NCBI GenBank assembly: GCA_015234425.1
Contig: JADGNE010000016.1
Span: forward strand, 1-47,467
Direction of reading: 5' to 3'
Origin: Devosia sp.
GTDB lineage: Bacteria > Pseudomonadota > Alphaproteobacteria > Rhizobiales > Devosiaceae
DNA length: 47,467 nucleotides
Position numbers and translations under genes: made by a program. The notes under the pieces were generated by a model that made no database searches, was not told the DNA's origin, and was given only the letters and a program-made list of their open reading frames with translations. Below, piece after piece: positions 8,583 through 20,051 of the stretch. Every line of letters begins with the position of its first letter. Within the stretch, counting starts at the first letter, position 1.

Positions 8583-8871
8583 GCCCTCGCGACAGATCAC
8601 GCCACTTCAGCGTAACGCCGAACAGGAAGAGAAGAGTCGAAACCGCGCCGCTGATATGGAAGGGCTGACGCCGCTCTCATGCTGATGGAGTTGATAGCGT
8701 CGGATACAGTGGGGGTGGCCGTGTCAGGGCTCTGCTTAGAAACACGGCAAAGCGTCGGACGTGACGAACATATTCGTAATGGGTGTGGACGCCCAGACCG
8801 CGCATCAGCATGTCCTGCTGCATGCGCTGGCGAAGCGGCGTGGTGGGAGCATCGGTCGATAACGTAACCAT
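8583..8871 (-). pseudogene. IS91-associated tyrosine recombinase, N-terminal remnant
   Basis: It starts MVTLSTDAPTTPLRQRMQQD and continues HYEYVRHVRRFAVFLSR, the SAM-like N-terminus of the small phage-type integrases that accompany IS91 transposases. After a frame change the stretch LFLFGVTLKWRDLSRGL matches a later part of the same proteins. It then joins the transposase end directly at about 8583. All catalytic residues are missing. The start codon lies inside a large inverted repeat (8867-8905). Confidence 0.6.
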
Positions 8872-8905
8872 GGGGAGTTCCTTTCATTGAAAGAAACTCC
8901 ATGGT
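8867..8905. repeat. Near-perfect 17-bp inverted repeat
   Basis: The left arm (8867-8885, beginning ACCATGG) and right arm (8889-8905, ending CCATGGT) are complementary apart from two extra G and one mismatch, with a 3-nt centre. The arms cover the start codon of the recombinase remnant. It could be the terminus of the decayed element or a transcript hairpin. Confidence 0.6.
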
Positions 8906-9096
8906 CAGACTGCGACCTTCATCCGCTCAAAGGCATAAATGATGATGCTGAAGCCGCGCGCAGCGGGTTCGTGCATGAGGCGCAAAATGGACATGAGATA
9001 ACGGACCTGCCTTTGACTCTTTTTGCGCTGGGCGCCTCACATCACGATCAACATGTTGACCGATCGGGATCAGCCCCTGGTGACCATACCTGGCAT

Positions 9097-10887
9097 TCAA
9101 CCATGATCTCTGAAACGTTCCTTGTAGGAAACGACCGACCCGATCGGCACCTTCACCTTGGCAATCTCGGCCACTTCCTCCTCCGTCAGATCATGACTCA
9201 GATAATTGCGGTGAACTTCGTTCGTTCTAGCTGCCGTCTCCTCATCATGCCCGACCCATTTGAGGATCGTATAAGGATTGATCCTGGCGTCGTGACAGGC
9301 CTGGATGAAAAAGCCGCGGAACGAATGAAACGTCAACTTGTCCTTGCGGTGCTTCGGTACGCCCCATTTTAGGCGATGGGCATTGAAGAAGTCGGCTTCG
9401 AAGTGCACTTCTGGCCGATCGTCCTTGCCGCCCTTGATATGTTGCGTCCAGGCCGGGAACAAACGATTGTGGCCTGCCTCCAATTGGCGCTGCCAGTAGT
9501 CGAGGAAGCCTAACTCGATCAGTTGGGGATGGAGCGGCACCCGCCGAATGGCATTGCCGGTCTTGTAGCCTTCCTCTCCGACGGCATCGTCGTTGATGCC
9601 ATCGAGTTCAAGGACGAGCGTGGGTTGCCCGAACCAGCTCTGCAATTGTGCGAGGCGCAATAGGCCGATCTCAGTCACACGCATGCCAAGATGCATAGCC
9701 ACCAGCGGCGCCCAATAGACATGGTCGTCCGCATAGACGTTGGTCCCGGATGAATAGCGGTGGCGACGGGATGCGCTGCCAAGATAAACCGCGCAGGACG
9801 TAATCGCCGTGATCTCTCCTGGTGAAAAGGGCGCCTTGGCCTTGCTCTTGGTTGCCCTTTTGCCCTCCGCCACGACCATTGGAGGCGCCTGCCAGGTGAA
9901 CAGGCGTCGTTTGTTGCCGTGCTTGACCAGACGGGTGATGGCGCCGAGGTAATTTGAATTCAGCGTGCGAATGGCAAGCCGGGGATAATCGCCGCCCTTT
10001 GCCTGCAGCCTACGTGTGAAGACAACAAGATCGTCCGGACTGGCCCGGCCCCGCAACAGGGGAATCTCCTGGACGAAATCGTAAAGCTGGTCCCAAAGAT
10101 CCAGGCCGATGTCCATCACCGGCAGAACTTTGACCTCAGGGCACAGGTCCTCGAATAGTTTCACCGCGCGCTCGACATTGGCGCGATTGTCCGAGCCGGT
10201 GGTTTTGCCGCCCTTCCTGAAATAGTCGTCCATCAGGTAGCGCAGCGTATAAACAGTCGATGCTGAAGCCTTCTCGGCCGTACTCTCAGCCAACGGCATA
10301 GGCTTGGGCGACGCTGGCGAAATAGGGGCCCGGGCCGTCGGCGCTTCTTCCGACAAGGTCTCATCTGTCTTGGCGCCGAGGTCATCGAGCACCGCATTAA
10401 ACCCGGACAGATCTATCACCCGGCTCGCAGCGCCGCGTCGAGCCTTTTCCTCCTGCGGCATCCGGTCATATATCGCCTCGCCTTCCACCGTGGCCCGGTT
10501 GAAATGGACTAGTTCCTCGTAGATGGCATTGAGATTCTCGCCCAATTGCAGTTCCCGACGAGCGCGCCGGATGATCTTGGCACCGACATTTCCCAGCGCT
10601 CGCCGACGGACGAGGTCGGTACCTGTCATATCTTCGGGCCGAAGCAGTTGCTCGTTGATGAGCCGCCGGGTCAGTTGCATGAGCGCGTCCTTGGGCTCCA
10701 TGCCCAGCAATTCCTCGAACACAGCCAGCGCCTCCAGACCCCATTTAAGCGCCGTCGCCCGATCCTTGGTTCGAAGCGACAGACGCACGACTTCGCCCTC
10801 GGCCTGCCTGTTCCAGGCGCGAGGGATTCGCTTTCGCACATAATAAACCGCTCCGACCTTTTCCACATAGGCGCACTTGGCTGCCAT
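9097..10887 (-). CDS. Tyrosine site-specific integrase next to tRNA-Ser
   Basis: A 596-residue integrase. It begins MAAKCAYVEKVGAVYYVRKR, a DUF6538-like N-terminus found in large proteobacterial integrases, followed by a long linker rich in Ala/Pro (residues ~160-220). The C-terminal catalytic domain shows the expected residues: Arg in GMRVTEIGLL, His-x-x-Arg in HSFRGFF, WVGH, and a Tyr in HRNYLSH. All are present, so it may be active. The ATG at 10887 has GGAG at good spacing; a GTG 18 nt further upstream is the alternative. It is 117 bp from the 3' end of tRNA-Ser, as expected for an integrase of an element inserted in that gene. Confidence 0.88.
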   Translation of the reverse strand: MAAKCAYVEKVGAVYYVRKRIPRAWNRQAEGEVVRLSLRTKDRATALKWGLEALAVFEELLGMEPKDALMQLTRRLINEQLLRPEDMTGTDLVRRRALGNVGAKIIRRARRELQLGENLNAIYEELVHFNRATVEGEAIYDRMPQEEKARRGAASRVIDLSGFNAVLDDLGAKTDETLSEEAPTARAPISPASPKPMPLAESTAEKASASTVYTLRYLMDDYFRKGGKTTGSDNRANVERAVKLFEDLCPEVKVLPVMDIGLDLWDQLYDFVQEIPLLRGRASPDDLVVFTRRLQAKGGDYPRLAIRTLNSNYLGAITRLVKHGNKRRLFTWQAPPMVVAEGKRATKSKAKAPFSPGEITAITSCAVYLGSASRRHRYSSGTNVYADDHVYWAPLVAMHLGMRVTEIGLLRLAQLQSWFGQPTLVLELDGINDDAVGEEGYKTGNAIRRVPLHPQLIELGFLDYWQRQLEAGHNRLFPAWTQHIKGGKDDRPEVHFEADFFNAHRLKWGVPKHRKDKLTFHSFRGFFIQACHDARINPYTILKWVGHDEETAARTNEVHRNYLSHDLTEEEVAEIAKVKVPIGSVVSYKERFRDHG

Positions 10888-10923
10888 GATCGTCTCCGAC
10901 TCCACTGGGCCGGAGAGCGGACG

Positions 10924-10944
10924 ACACGTGCATCATGCATGTGT
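10924..10944. repeat. Inverted repeat in the integrase upstream region
   Basis: ACACGTGCAT (10924-10933) and ATGCATGTGT (10935-10944) are complementary at 9 of 10 positions around a single C. The dyad lies 37 bp before the integrase ATG and 60 bp from the tRNA. It could be an operator for integrase expression or an arm-type integrase site. No direct evidence distinguishes these. Confidence 0.45.
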
Positions 10945-11003
10945 ATCAGTCCCGAAGATTCTCCGGGAGCTTAAGCCATTGAAAGCATTGGATTTCGAGA
11001 AAC

Positions 11004-11093
11004 TGGCGGAGAGAGAGGGATTCGAACCCCCGATAGAGTTGCCCCTATGCCGCATTTCGAGTGCGGTGCATTCAACCGCTCTGCCATCTCTCC
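11004..11093 (-). tRNA. tRNA-Ser (anticodon CGA), CCA encoded
   Basis: On the minus strand the acceptor arms are GGAGAGA and TCTCTCC, followed by G and an encoded CCA. The anticodon arm reads CCGCA-CTCGAAA-TGCGG, giving anticodon CGA (codon UCG). A long variable arm (class II) and the T-arm GGTTCGAATCC are present. The 90-nt length fits tRNA-Ser. The 3' end faces the integrase gene. Confidence 0.96.
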
Positions 11094-11355
11094 GCGAGAT
11101 CGAAAGCGAACCCGAGGAAGGGATCGCGGCTGGTCGATACGGCGGCGCTTATTACATAGCAAAGCGGGTCCTGCAACACCTCTTGTCACAGCTCCACACA
11201 GGAAAAATCGAGGGGCACCAATTTCGCGCGTTTGCCATGCAGGGAACCCCGTCGAACCATGCTGCTTATCCGCCGTCACAATTGCGTGCGGCGTCGTGCC
11301 ACGGCACGTGCTTGGGCTAGAGTGCCTCCTCTGCACGCAAAACGGGAGATTTGTT

Positions 11356-12126
11356 GTGGTTACCAGACGCACAATTGTTGCCGGTCTCGCCGGCTTGCCT
11401 ATTGTACTCTCCATCAGCCGCGCCGGGCTGGCGCAGGCACAGGAGACGGGCGTGGCCGACACGATTTCGACGAGCGCAGGGGATGTCATCATTCATCCCG
11501 TGGATCACGCGAGCCTGGTGCTCCAATGGGGCGACAAGGTCCTCTATATAGACCCCGTGGGTGGGCCAGGCCGCTACGCCGCCCTGCCCGCGCCGACGGC
11601 AATCCTAATTACCCACGGCCATGGCGACCATTTCGATGTGCCCACGCTTGAGGCCATCGGCGCCTCTGTACCGCTTGTCACCAATGCTGATGTCTTCGAG
11701 AAACTGCCCGCCGCCCTTAAGGCAAATGCCACCGCCATGGCCAATGGCGATGAGGGTGAAATCGACGGCGTGCCGGTTAAGGCCGTTGCCGCACACAATA
11801 TCACCGAGGACCGGATGCGTTATCACCCGGTCAACATTGGCAACGGCTATGTGCTGAATTTCGACGACAGCAAATTCTATGTCGCGGGCGACACAGAGCC
11901 GACCGAGGACATGCTGGCGCTGACCGATATCGCCGTCGCCTTCCTGCCGATGAACCTGCCCTTCACCATGACACCCGAGCAGGCCATCGAGGCCACCAAC
12001 AGCTTCAAGCCGAAAATTCTCTATCCCTATCACTACGGCGAGAGCGATCTCAGCGGGCTCGAAGCCGGCATCGGCGACCATACCGAGGTCCGCCTGCGGA
12101 ACTGGTATCCGAACGGGCAAGGCTAA
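11356..12126 (+). CDS. Exported MBL-fold metal-dependent hydrolase (UlaG-like)
   Basis: 256 residues from the GTG at 11356, which has GGGAG 7 nt upstream. The N-terminus VTRRTIVAGLAGLPIVLSIS ending AQA looks like a twin-arginine signal, suggesting periplasmic location. The mature part is a metallo-beta-lactamase fold: THGHGDHFD gives the HxHxDH metal motif near residue 81, with later His in AAHNITEDRM, Asp in VAGDTEPTEDM and His in YPYHYGESD. The fold resembles UlaG/YtnP-type hydrolases. The substrate cannot be told. It stands alone between the tRNA and rplU. Confidence 0.8.
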   Translation: MVTRRTIVAGLAGLPIVLSISRAGLAQAQETGVADTISTSAGDVIIHPVDHASLVLQWGDKVLYIDPVGGPGRYAALPAPTAILITHGHGDHFDVPTLEAIGASVPLVTNADVFEKLPAALKANATAMANGDEGEIDGVPVKAVAAHNITEDRMRYHPVNIGNGYVLNFDDSKFYVAGDTEPTEDMLALTDIAVAFLPMNLPFTMTPEQAIEATNSFKPKILYPYHYGESDLSGLEAGIGDHTEVRLRNWYPNGQG

Positions 12127-12148
12127 GCCCCGTCGTAACCACCCTCAA

Positions 12149-12183
12149 CAGCCCGAAAGACCTTGACTCTCGGGCTGGTTTTC
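12149..12183 (+). terminator. Terminator after the MBL hydrolase gene
   Basis: Arms CAGCCCGAAAG and CTCTCGGGCTG pair at 10 of 11 positions around a 7-nt loop and are followed by GTTTTCC. It sits 23 bp after the stop. Confidence 0.65.
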
Positions 12184-12191
12184 CCGATAAG
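12163..12191 (+). promoter_or_regulatory. Candidate rplU promoter overlapping the terminator
   Basis: TTGACT (12163-12168), 17 nt, then GATAAG (12186-12191) resembles a housekeeping promoter. It would give a leader of about 165 nt before rplU. It shares bases with the upstream terminator. Evidence is sequence pattern only. Confidence 0.4.
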
Positions 12192-12361
12192 CGCCCGATC
12201 CATGTGTGCCGGCTCGTCCGACGCACTGGTTTTGTTTGAAAACGCTGCTCGAGGCTGCCGGCCATTTGGCCCATCCGAGAAAACCGCAACAGGCAGGCAA
12301 GCCGCGGTGCCACAGGGCGCGACAGAAAAGGGACCGGGTGTTTGAACCATCCGGTGTTCAT

Positions 12362-12856
12362 ATGACTTTCGCTGTCATCAAGACGGGCGGTAAGCAGTAC
12401 AAGGTTGCTGCGAACGACGTCATCAAGATTGAGAAGCTCGACGCCCAGGCCGGCGACATCGTCACCTTTGACGAAGTCCTCATGGTCGGCGACATCATCG
12501 GCGCACCGCTGGTGGAAGGCGCTCTGGTCGCTGCTGAACTGGTTGAGACCAAGAAGCAGAAGACCGTCATCATCTTCAAGAAGCGCCGCCGCCACAATTC
12601 GCGTCGCCGCAACGGTCACCGCCAGCAGCTGACCACCGTTCGCATCACCGAGATCCTGACCGGCGGCGCAAAGCCGACGATCGCTGCTGCCGCCAAGGCA
12701 GAAGCTCCGGCTGCTGTGACCGAAGAAGCTCCGGCCAAGAAGGCTGCTGCTAAGAAGCCTGCTGCCAAGAAGGCCGCTACCGACGAAGCCGCTGCTGAAA
12801 AGCCGGCAAAGAAGGCCGCTGCCAAGAAGGCAGCTCCGAAGGCCGATCAGGAATAA
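12362..12856 (+). CDS. rplU: 50S ribosomal protein L21
   Basis: 164 residues, starting [20 protein letters not shown], the conserved L21 N-terminus. The core ends near residue 105 ([19 protein letters not shown] is the rRNA-binding basic stretch). The last ~55 residues are an Ala/Lys/Glu-rich low-complexity tail with repeated [10 protein letters not shown] units. Such tails are common on L21 in Hyphomicrobiales, while the E. coli protein is about 103 residues. rpmA follows after 12 bp, so the two are co-transcribed. Confidence 0.97.
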   Translation: MTFAVIKTGGKQYKVAANDVIKIEKLDAQAGDIVTFDEVLMVGDIIGAPLVEGALVAAELVETKKQKTVIIFKKRRRHNSRRRNGHRQQLTTVRITEILTGGAKPTIAAAAKAEAPAAVTEEAPAKKAAAKKPAAKKAATDEAAAEKPAKKAAAKKAAPKADQE

Positions 12857-12868
12857 GGAGCCCTAGAG

Positions 12869-13135
<267 letters not shown>

Positions 13136-13201
13136 CCCGGCAGGCCACAACCCGCCGGTGACCTTGTTCCCCGGCAGCGTTTGGCACAACCGAATTGCGA
13201 G

Positions 13202-13233
13202 AAAGGGGAACCGGTCCACCGGTTCCCCTTTTT
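13202..13233 (+). terminator. Strong terminator after rpmA
   Basis: AAAGGGGAACCGGT and ACCGGTTCCCCTTT are perfect complements around a CC dinucleotide, and the right arm runs into TTTTT. It ends the rplU-rpmA unit. Confidence 0.9.
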
Positions 13234-13251
13234 CCGTTCCGGAGTTTTGCC

Positions 13252-13779
13252 ATGACCACCACCGCGCTTCGCCTGCCCGCCCGCATTGTGACGGACCGAC
13301 TGGTCCTGGCCACTCCGACCGCAGCGGACATCCCGGCGATCGCACGGCATTGCAATAACCGGAACATCCACAAATGGATGGCGCGGCTCCCCTTCCCCTA
13401 TTCGGAAGAGGACGCCCGCTTCTTCGTTGAAGAGATCGTGCCCACCGACGCCGAGCAGTGCTACGGCCTGATGCTGGATGGCGGCTTGATCGGCGTCGTG
13501 GGCCTCACCTTTTCCGACGATGACCTGCCTGAGCTGGGCTATTGGCTGGGCGAGGACTTTTGGGGCCACGGCTATGCCACGGAGGCCGCCCGAGCGGTGA
13601 TCGCGGCCGCGCGAGCGGCCGGCATGACCGGTCTGCGCAGCCGCGCGCTCAGTGAGAACGCGCGTTCGCTCAATGTCCTTGGCAAACTCGGCTTTATCGA
13701 AACCAGCCAGGGGCCGGAAACCATTGGCCCCAATGCCGGCGCACCGGCAACGTTCCTCCGGCTGGATTTATCAAGATGA
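13252..13779 (+). CDS. GNAT N-acetyltransferase 1 of 4 (RimJ/RimL type)
   Basis: 175 residues. Acetyltransferase_3-type GNAT: RIVTDRLVLATPTAADIPAI at the start, ELGYWLGEDFWGHGYATEA with the acetyl-CoA-binding QxxGxG-like loop, and NARSLNVLGKLGFIE near the end. RimJ/RimL relatives acetylate protein N-termini or small amines using acetyl-CoA. The true substrate is unknown. The ATG has GGAG at 8 nt. The stop overlaps the next ATG (ATGA), so translation is coupled with the second copy. Confidence 0.88.
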   Translation: MTTTALRLPARIVTDRLVLATPTAADIPAIARHCNNRNIHKWMARLPFPYSEEDARFFVEEIVPTDAEQCYGLMLDGGLIGVVGLTFSDDDLPELGYWLGEDFWGHGYATEAARAVIAAARAAGMTGLRSRALSENARSLNVLGKLGFIETSQGPETIGPNAGAPATFLRLDLSR

Positions 13780-14300
13780 CCGAGCTCAGGACCGCCCGTC
13801 TGCTGCTGCGCCCCGCCCGGCCCGAGGACGCTCCCTGCTATGCCCTCGGCATCGGCGAATATGCCGTCGCGCGATGGCTGACCGCCCTGCCCTGGCCTTA
13901 TACGCTGGGGATGGCGATCGAATGGCTGCGCCAGACCACGACACCGCGCCCGGGACAGGCCTTCTTTATCGTCGAGCACCCCCAGCGCGGGGTTATCGGC
14001 AGCGTGTCGCTGTTTGATGAAATGGGGTTCTGGATCGCACGGCCGCATTGGGGCCGCGGCTACGGCCGGGAAGCGGTGCAGACCCTCGTCGACTGGCATT
14101 TCGCTCAGGGCGGCACGGAGATCATTGCCAGCGCCCAGCACGACAACCGGGCGTCCCTGCGGCTGACCGCCCAGCTCGGCTTCCGGCAGGTGACGCGCCA
14201 GTACCGTTTCTCTCATGCCATGCAGCACAATGTGGACCATATTGTCAGCAAGCTGGAGCGTGCGCACTGGACAGCCGGAGATCCCCGTCAATGTGCCTGA
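13776..14300 (+). CDS. GNAT N-acetyltransferase 2 of 4
   Basis: 174 residues, starting MTELRTARLLLRPARPEDAP. It carries the GNAT loop HWGRGYGREAVQTLVDWHF and the terminal NRASLRLTAQLGFRQV. It is clearly a paralogue of its neighbours but diverged, with a shorter beta segment before the loop (VSLFDEMGFWI). It overlaps copy 1 by 4 nt and copy 3 by 10 nt. Substrate unknown. Confidence 0.87.
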   Translation: MTELRTARLLLRPARPEDAPCYALGIGEYAVARWLTALPWPYTLGMAIEWLRQTTTPRPGQAFFIVEHPQRGVIGSVSLFDEMGFWIARPHWGRGYGREAVQTLVDWHFAQGGTEIIASAQHDNRASLRLTAQLGFRQVTRQYRFSHAMQHNVDHIVSKLERAHWTAGDPRQCA

Positions 14301-14811
14301 AGACTGCCTTGCCCGAAGTGATCGAGACACCACGGCTGCGCTTGCGGACGCCCGTCGCAAGCGACCTCGCGGCGCTCGTCACCGGAGCCAACAATTGGAA
14401 CGTCATGGAGCCCACGGCTTCCCTGCCCTTCCCTTATCTCGAAGAGCATGGCCGCGCCTTCATTGCCAAGGGCGCTGCACGCCGCCAGCAGCGGCCCTAT
14501 GCCATTGCGCTGGGTGACAGCGATGAACTGATCGGCATTGCCGGCCTCTATTTCGCTGAGGGCGTCCCGGTGGAGCTCGGCTACTGGCTGGCAGAGCCGC
14601 AATGGCGAAAAGGTTTTGGGGCGGAAGCTGCGGGGGCACTCGTCAGAGCGGCGGGCGAAGCCGGGATCTCAACAATAAGGGCGCGGGTGCTTGAGCATAA
14701 CCCTGCATCGGCGCGCGTGCTCGAAAAGATCGGCTTTGTCATCATCGAGCGCACGCAAAGCATCGTCGAGCGGCATCGCGGCAAGCCGTTGCTCATCCTG
14801 GAGTGGCGGAA

Positions 14812-14815
<4 letters not shown>
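14291..14815 (+). CDS. GNAT N-acetyltransferase 3 of 4
   Basis: 174 residues from the ATG at 14291 (MCLKTALPEVIETPRLRLRT). Longer upstream readings run through copy 2 in another frame and are not believable. Motifs: ELGYWLAEPQWRKGFGAEAA and NPASARVLEKIGFVI. Its PFPYLEEHGRAFI segment is close to copy 1 (PFPYSEEDARFFV), suggesting that these two are the nearest pair. The stop overlaps the next start (ATGA). Substrate unknown. Confidence 0.87.
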
Positions 14816-17525
<2,710 letters not shown>

Positions 17526-17539
<14 letters not shown>

Positions 17540-18803
17540 AGCCATCGATATTTCCGGGATTATGGACGATCTCGGAAGCCGCGCGCGAAAATCTGCCAGC
17601 GCGCTGGCGACCGCCAATGCCGAGCGCAAGCATGCTGCCCTTATCGGGGCAGCCTTTGCCGTGCGCGAAAGGCGCCAGGAGATTCTGGCTGCCAACGCCA
17701 TCGACATGGCCAATGCCAAGACCAAGGGCATGACCGCGGCCTTCCAGGACCGGCTGCTGCTGACCGAAGCGCGGCTCGACGGAATTGCCGACGCGCTGCG
17801 CGCCATTGCCGAGCTGCCTGATCCTGTCGGCAGCATCATTGCTGAATGGGACCGGCCCAATGGGCTGCACATCGAGCGCGTGCGGACGCCGCTCGGGGTC
17901 ATCGGCGTGATCTATGAGAGCCGACCCAATGTGACGGCCGATGCCGGTGCGCTTTGCCTCAAGTCGGGTAATGCCGTCATCCTGCGCGGCGGCAGCGACA
18001 GCCTGCACTCGTCGCGTGCACTGGTGGACTGCCTGCGGCTGGGTCTCAAGCAGGCCGGCCTGCCCGAGGATGGGGTACAGCTGGTCCCGACCACGGATCG
18101 CGAAGCCGTCGGCGAAATGCTGCGCGGGCTTTCGGGAAATATCGACGTCATCGTGCCCCGCGGCGGCAAGTCGCTGGTGGCGCGTGTCCAGTCCGAGGCG
18201 CGGGTACCGGTCTTTGCCCATCTCGAGGGCCTAGTGCATGTCTATGTCGACCGCTCGGCCGATCTCGACAAGGCCGTCTCGATCACGCTCAACGCCAAGA
18301 TGCGGCGCACCGGCATTTGCGGCGCCGCCGAGACCCTGCTTGTCCACAAGGATGTGGTCGCGACCCATCTGGCGCCCATCGTTGAGGCCCTTGCGGCCAA
18401 GGGTTGCGAAATCCGCGGTGACGCCACCGTCCTCTCCCTGCTGCCCGTCGCGGTCCCCGCGACCGAGGAAGACTGGAAGACCGAATATGAGGACGCCATC
18501 ATTTCGGTGAAGGTGGTCGACAGCGTCGAAGCGGCGATTGCCCATATCGAGCATTATTCGAGCCACCACACCGAGGCGATCATCGCCGAGGATGCGGCTG
18601 CCGTCGAAAAATTCTTCAACGAGATCGACAGCGCCATTCTCGTGCACAATGCCTCGACCCAGTTTGCCGATGGCGGTGAGTTCGGCTTCGGCGGCGAGAT
18701 CGGCATTGCCACGGGCAAGATGCATGCGCGCGGCCCGGTTGGCGTCGAGCAGCTGACGAGTTTCAAATATCGCGTTCACGGCACGGGGCAATTGCGCCCG
18801 TGA
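17526..18803 (+). CDS. proA: Gamma-glutamyl phosphate reductase
   Basis: 425 residues of the aldehyde-dehydrogenase fold, second step of proline synthesis (NADPH-dependent reduction to glutamate semialdehyde). Seen: [20 protein letters not shown], the catalytic Cys in [13 protein letters not shown], and [20 protein letters not shown] near the end. It overlaps proB by 14 nt. The pair forms the usual ProB-ProA unit. Confidence 0.96.
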
Positions 18804-18827
18804 CGCGCGCCTCTGCCTGACGCGCCA

Positions 18828-19466
18828 ATGCTGAAACGGCGTCGCCCGAAAGCACCAATGACCGGGATCACGGAATTACCGCCGTCGGCTCCCGGCATGC
18901 GCATTGGCCTTTTTGGCGGCAGCTTCAATCCCATCCATGACGGGCATGTGCTGGTGATGGAGGAGACGCTGCGGCGGCTCGGCCTCGATGCGCTCTGGGT
19001 GCTGGTCACGCCCGGCAATCCGCTCAAGAACCATAACGAGCTCAGCCCGCTCGCCGAACGTGTGCAGGCGGCGCGGGATAAAATCGCCAACCCACGGATC
19101 AAGGTGACGGGCTTTGAGGCCGCGCACGGCTTTACCTATACCTACGAAACCCTGCGCCATCTCGCCGATACATTGGCTGACCGAAACTTCGTCTGGATAA
19201 TGGGCGCCGATAGTCTGGCGGACTTTCACCGCTGGTCGCGCTGGCGCGAAATCGCCGAAACCATGCCCATTGCGGTCTATGTCCGGCCGCGTGCATCAAG
19301 CCGCGCCCTGGCCTCAAGGGCGGCCGCGGTTCTGGCAAAAAACCGCATCGACGAAGAGGCCGCAAACACGCTCGCGGACCGCTCACCCCCCGCCTGGGTG
19401 TTCCTGCGCGGGCGCCAGTCGAGCCTGTCTTCAAGCGCCATTCGGGCCGGGAAACAGACGGCCTAG
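18828..19466 (+). CDS. nadD: Nicotinate-nucleotide adenylyltransferase
   Basis: NAD synthesis enzyme (NaMN + ATP to deamido-NAD). The nucleotidyltransferase motif GLFGGSFNPIHDGHV, with the HxGH-like pair, begins about residue 27. WIMGADSLADFHRW and the C-terminal SSLSSSAIRAG (ISSTxIR-like) fit the family. The start is uncertain: ATG 18828, 18858 or 18897 are all in frame, and the first gives a longer N-terminus (212 residues) than usual. It follows proA by 24 bp and precedes rsfS, a common order in alphaproteobacteria. Confidence 0.93.
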   Translation: MLKRRRPKAPMTGITELPPSAPGMRIGLFGGSFNPIHDGHVLVMEETLRRLGLDALWVLVTPGNPLKNHNELSPLAERVQAARDKIANPRIKVTGFEAAHGFTYTYETLRHLADTLADRNFVWIMGADSLADFHRWSRWREIAETMPIAVYVRPRASSRALASRAAAVLAKNRIDEEAANTLADRSPPAWVFLRGRQSSLSSSAIRAGKQTA

Positions 19467-19649
19467 GCCATTTTCGTGCCTGACCTTGCGAAAATCCGCT
19501 GGAAAGCGCATATTGGGGCAAGATCGCTGTCTCCGGAACGGAACCAATAGCTTGCCGTTTGCCCGGGAACCGCAATATTTCGAAAAACAACCAAGGATGC
19601 TTACTCTGCGCATGACTCATGCAAGTGCATGGGCAGAAGGCCATTTGTG

Positions 19650-20042
19650 ATGACCGTGCTGCCAGAAAATAATGTGTCTTCCGCCGCGGCCCCTGCCGCC
19701 ACTTCCAACAAGCCCCTCATCGATCTCATCCTCGACATTCTCGAAGATGCCAAGGCCGAAGAGACCATAGCCGTCGACCTCAGCGGGAAGTCCTCGCTGG
19801 CCGATCATATGGTCGTGACCTCGGGCCGCTCGCAGCGCCATGTCGGCGCGGTCGCGGACCAGATCATCCGGGCGCTGCGCGACAATGGGCACGGCAAGCC
19901 ACGCGTCGAGGGTCTGCCGCACTGCGATTGGGTTCTGGTGGATGCCGGCGATGTCATCGTCCACATCTTCCGCCCTGAGGTGCGCGAGTTCTACAACATC
20001 GAGAAGATGTGGCAGGCTGACTTTACGGCCGACGCGCACTGA
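19650..20042 (+). CDS. rsfS: Ribosomal silencing factor RsfS
   Basis: 130 residues from the ATG at 19650, which has AGAAGG 9 nt upstream; an ATG at 19629 is possible but less well placed. Core motifs: LILDILEDAKAEETIAVDLS, DHMVVTSGRSQRHVGAVADQ and DWVLVDAGDVIVHIF, then REFYNIEKMW. It binds uL14 on the 50S subunit and blocks subunit joining in starved cells. The Ala/Pro-rich first ~20 residues are an extension. rlmH follows after 9 bp. Confidence 0.94.
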   Translation: MTVLPENNVSSAAAPAATSNKPLIDLILDILEDAKAEETIAVDLSGKSSLADHMVVTSGRSQRHVGAVADQIIRALRDNGHGKPRVEGLPHCDWVLVDAGDVIVHIFRPEVREFYNIEKMWQADFTADAH

Positions 20043-20051
20043 CGTCAGGCG

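Larger units (their letters stand above)
7992..8905 (-). mobile_element. Decayed IS91-type element with accessory tyrosine recombinase
   Basis: There is no intact gene here. On the minus strand, pieces of an IS91-type unit follow each other: a tyrosine recombinase start (8871 downward) and then the C-terminal end of the IS91 transposase. 7992-8330 resembles, to my eye, the non-coding tail of such elements, but I could not name a terminus. The remainder of each protein is missing and frames are shifted. The element lies between cysG and the integrase gene. Its exact ends are uncertain. Confidence 0.55.

Noticed and set aside
7992..9096. Short frames on both strands between cysG and the integrase as possible genes
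   Set aside because: Those that show similarity are fragments of IS91-type proteins in shifting frames; the others show no motif or ribosome site.
11004..11020. Second copy of the tRNA-Ser 3' end as an attachment site within the window
   Set aside because: I searched by eye for the GGAGAGAGAGGG and TTCGAAC segments from 1 to 10990 and saw no convincing duplicate.
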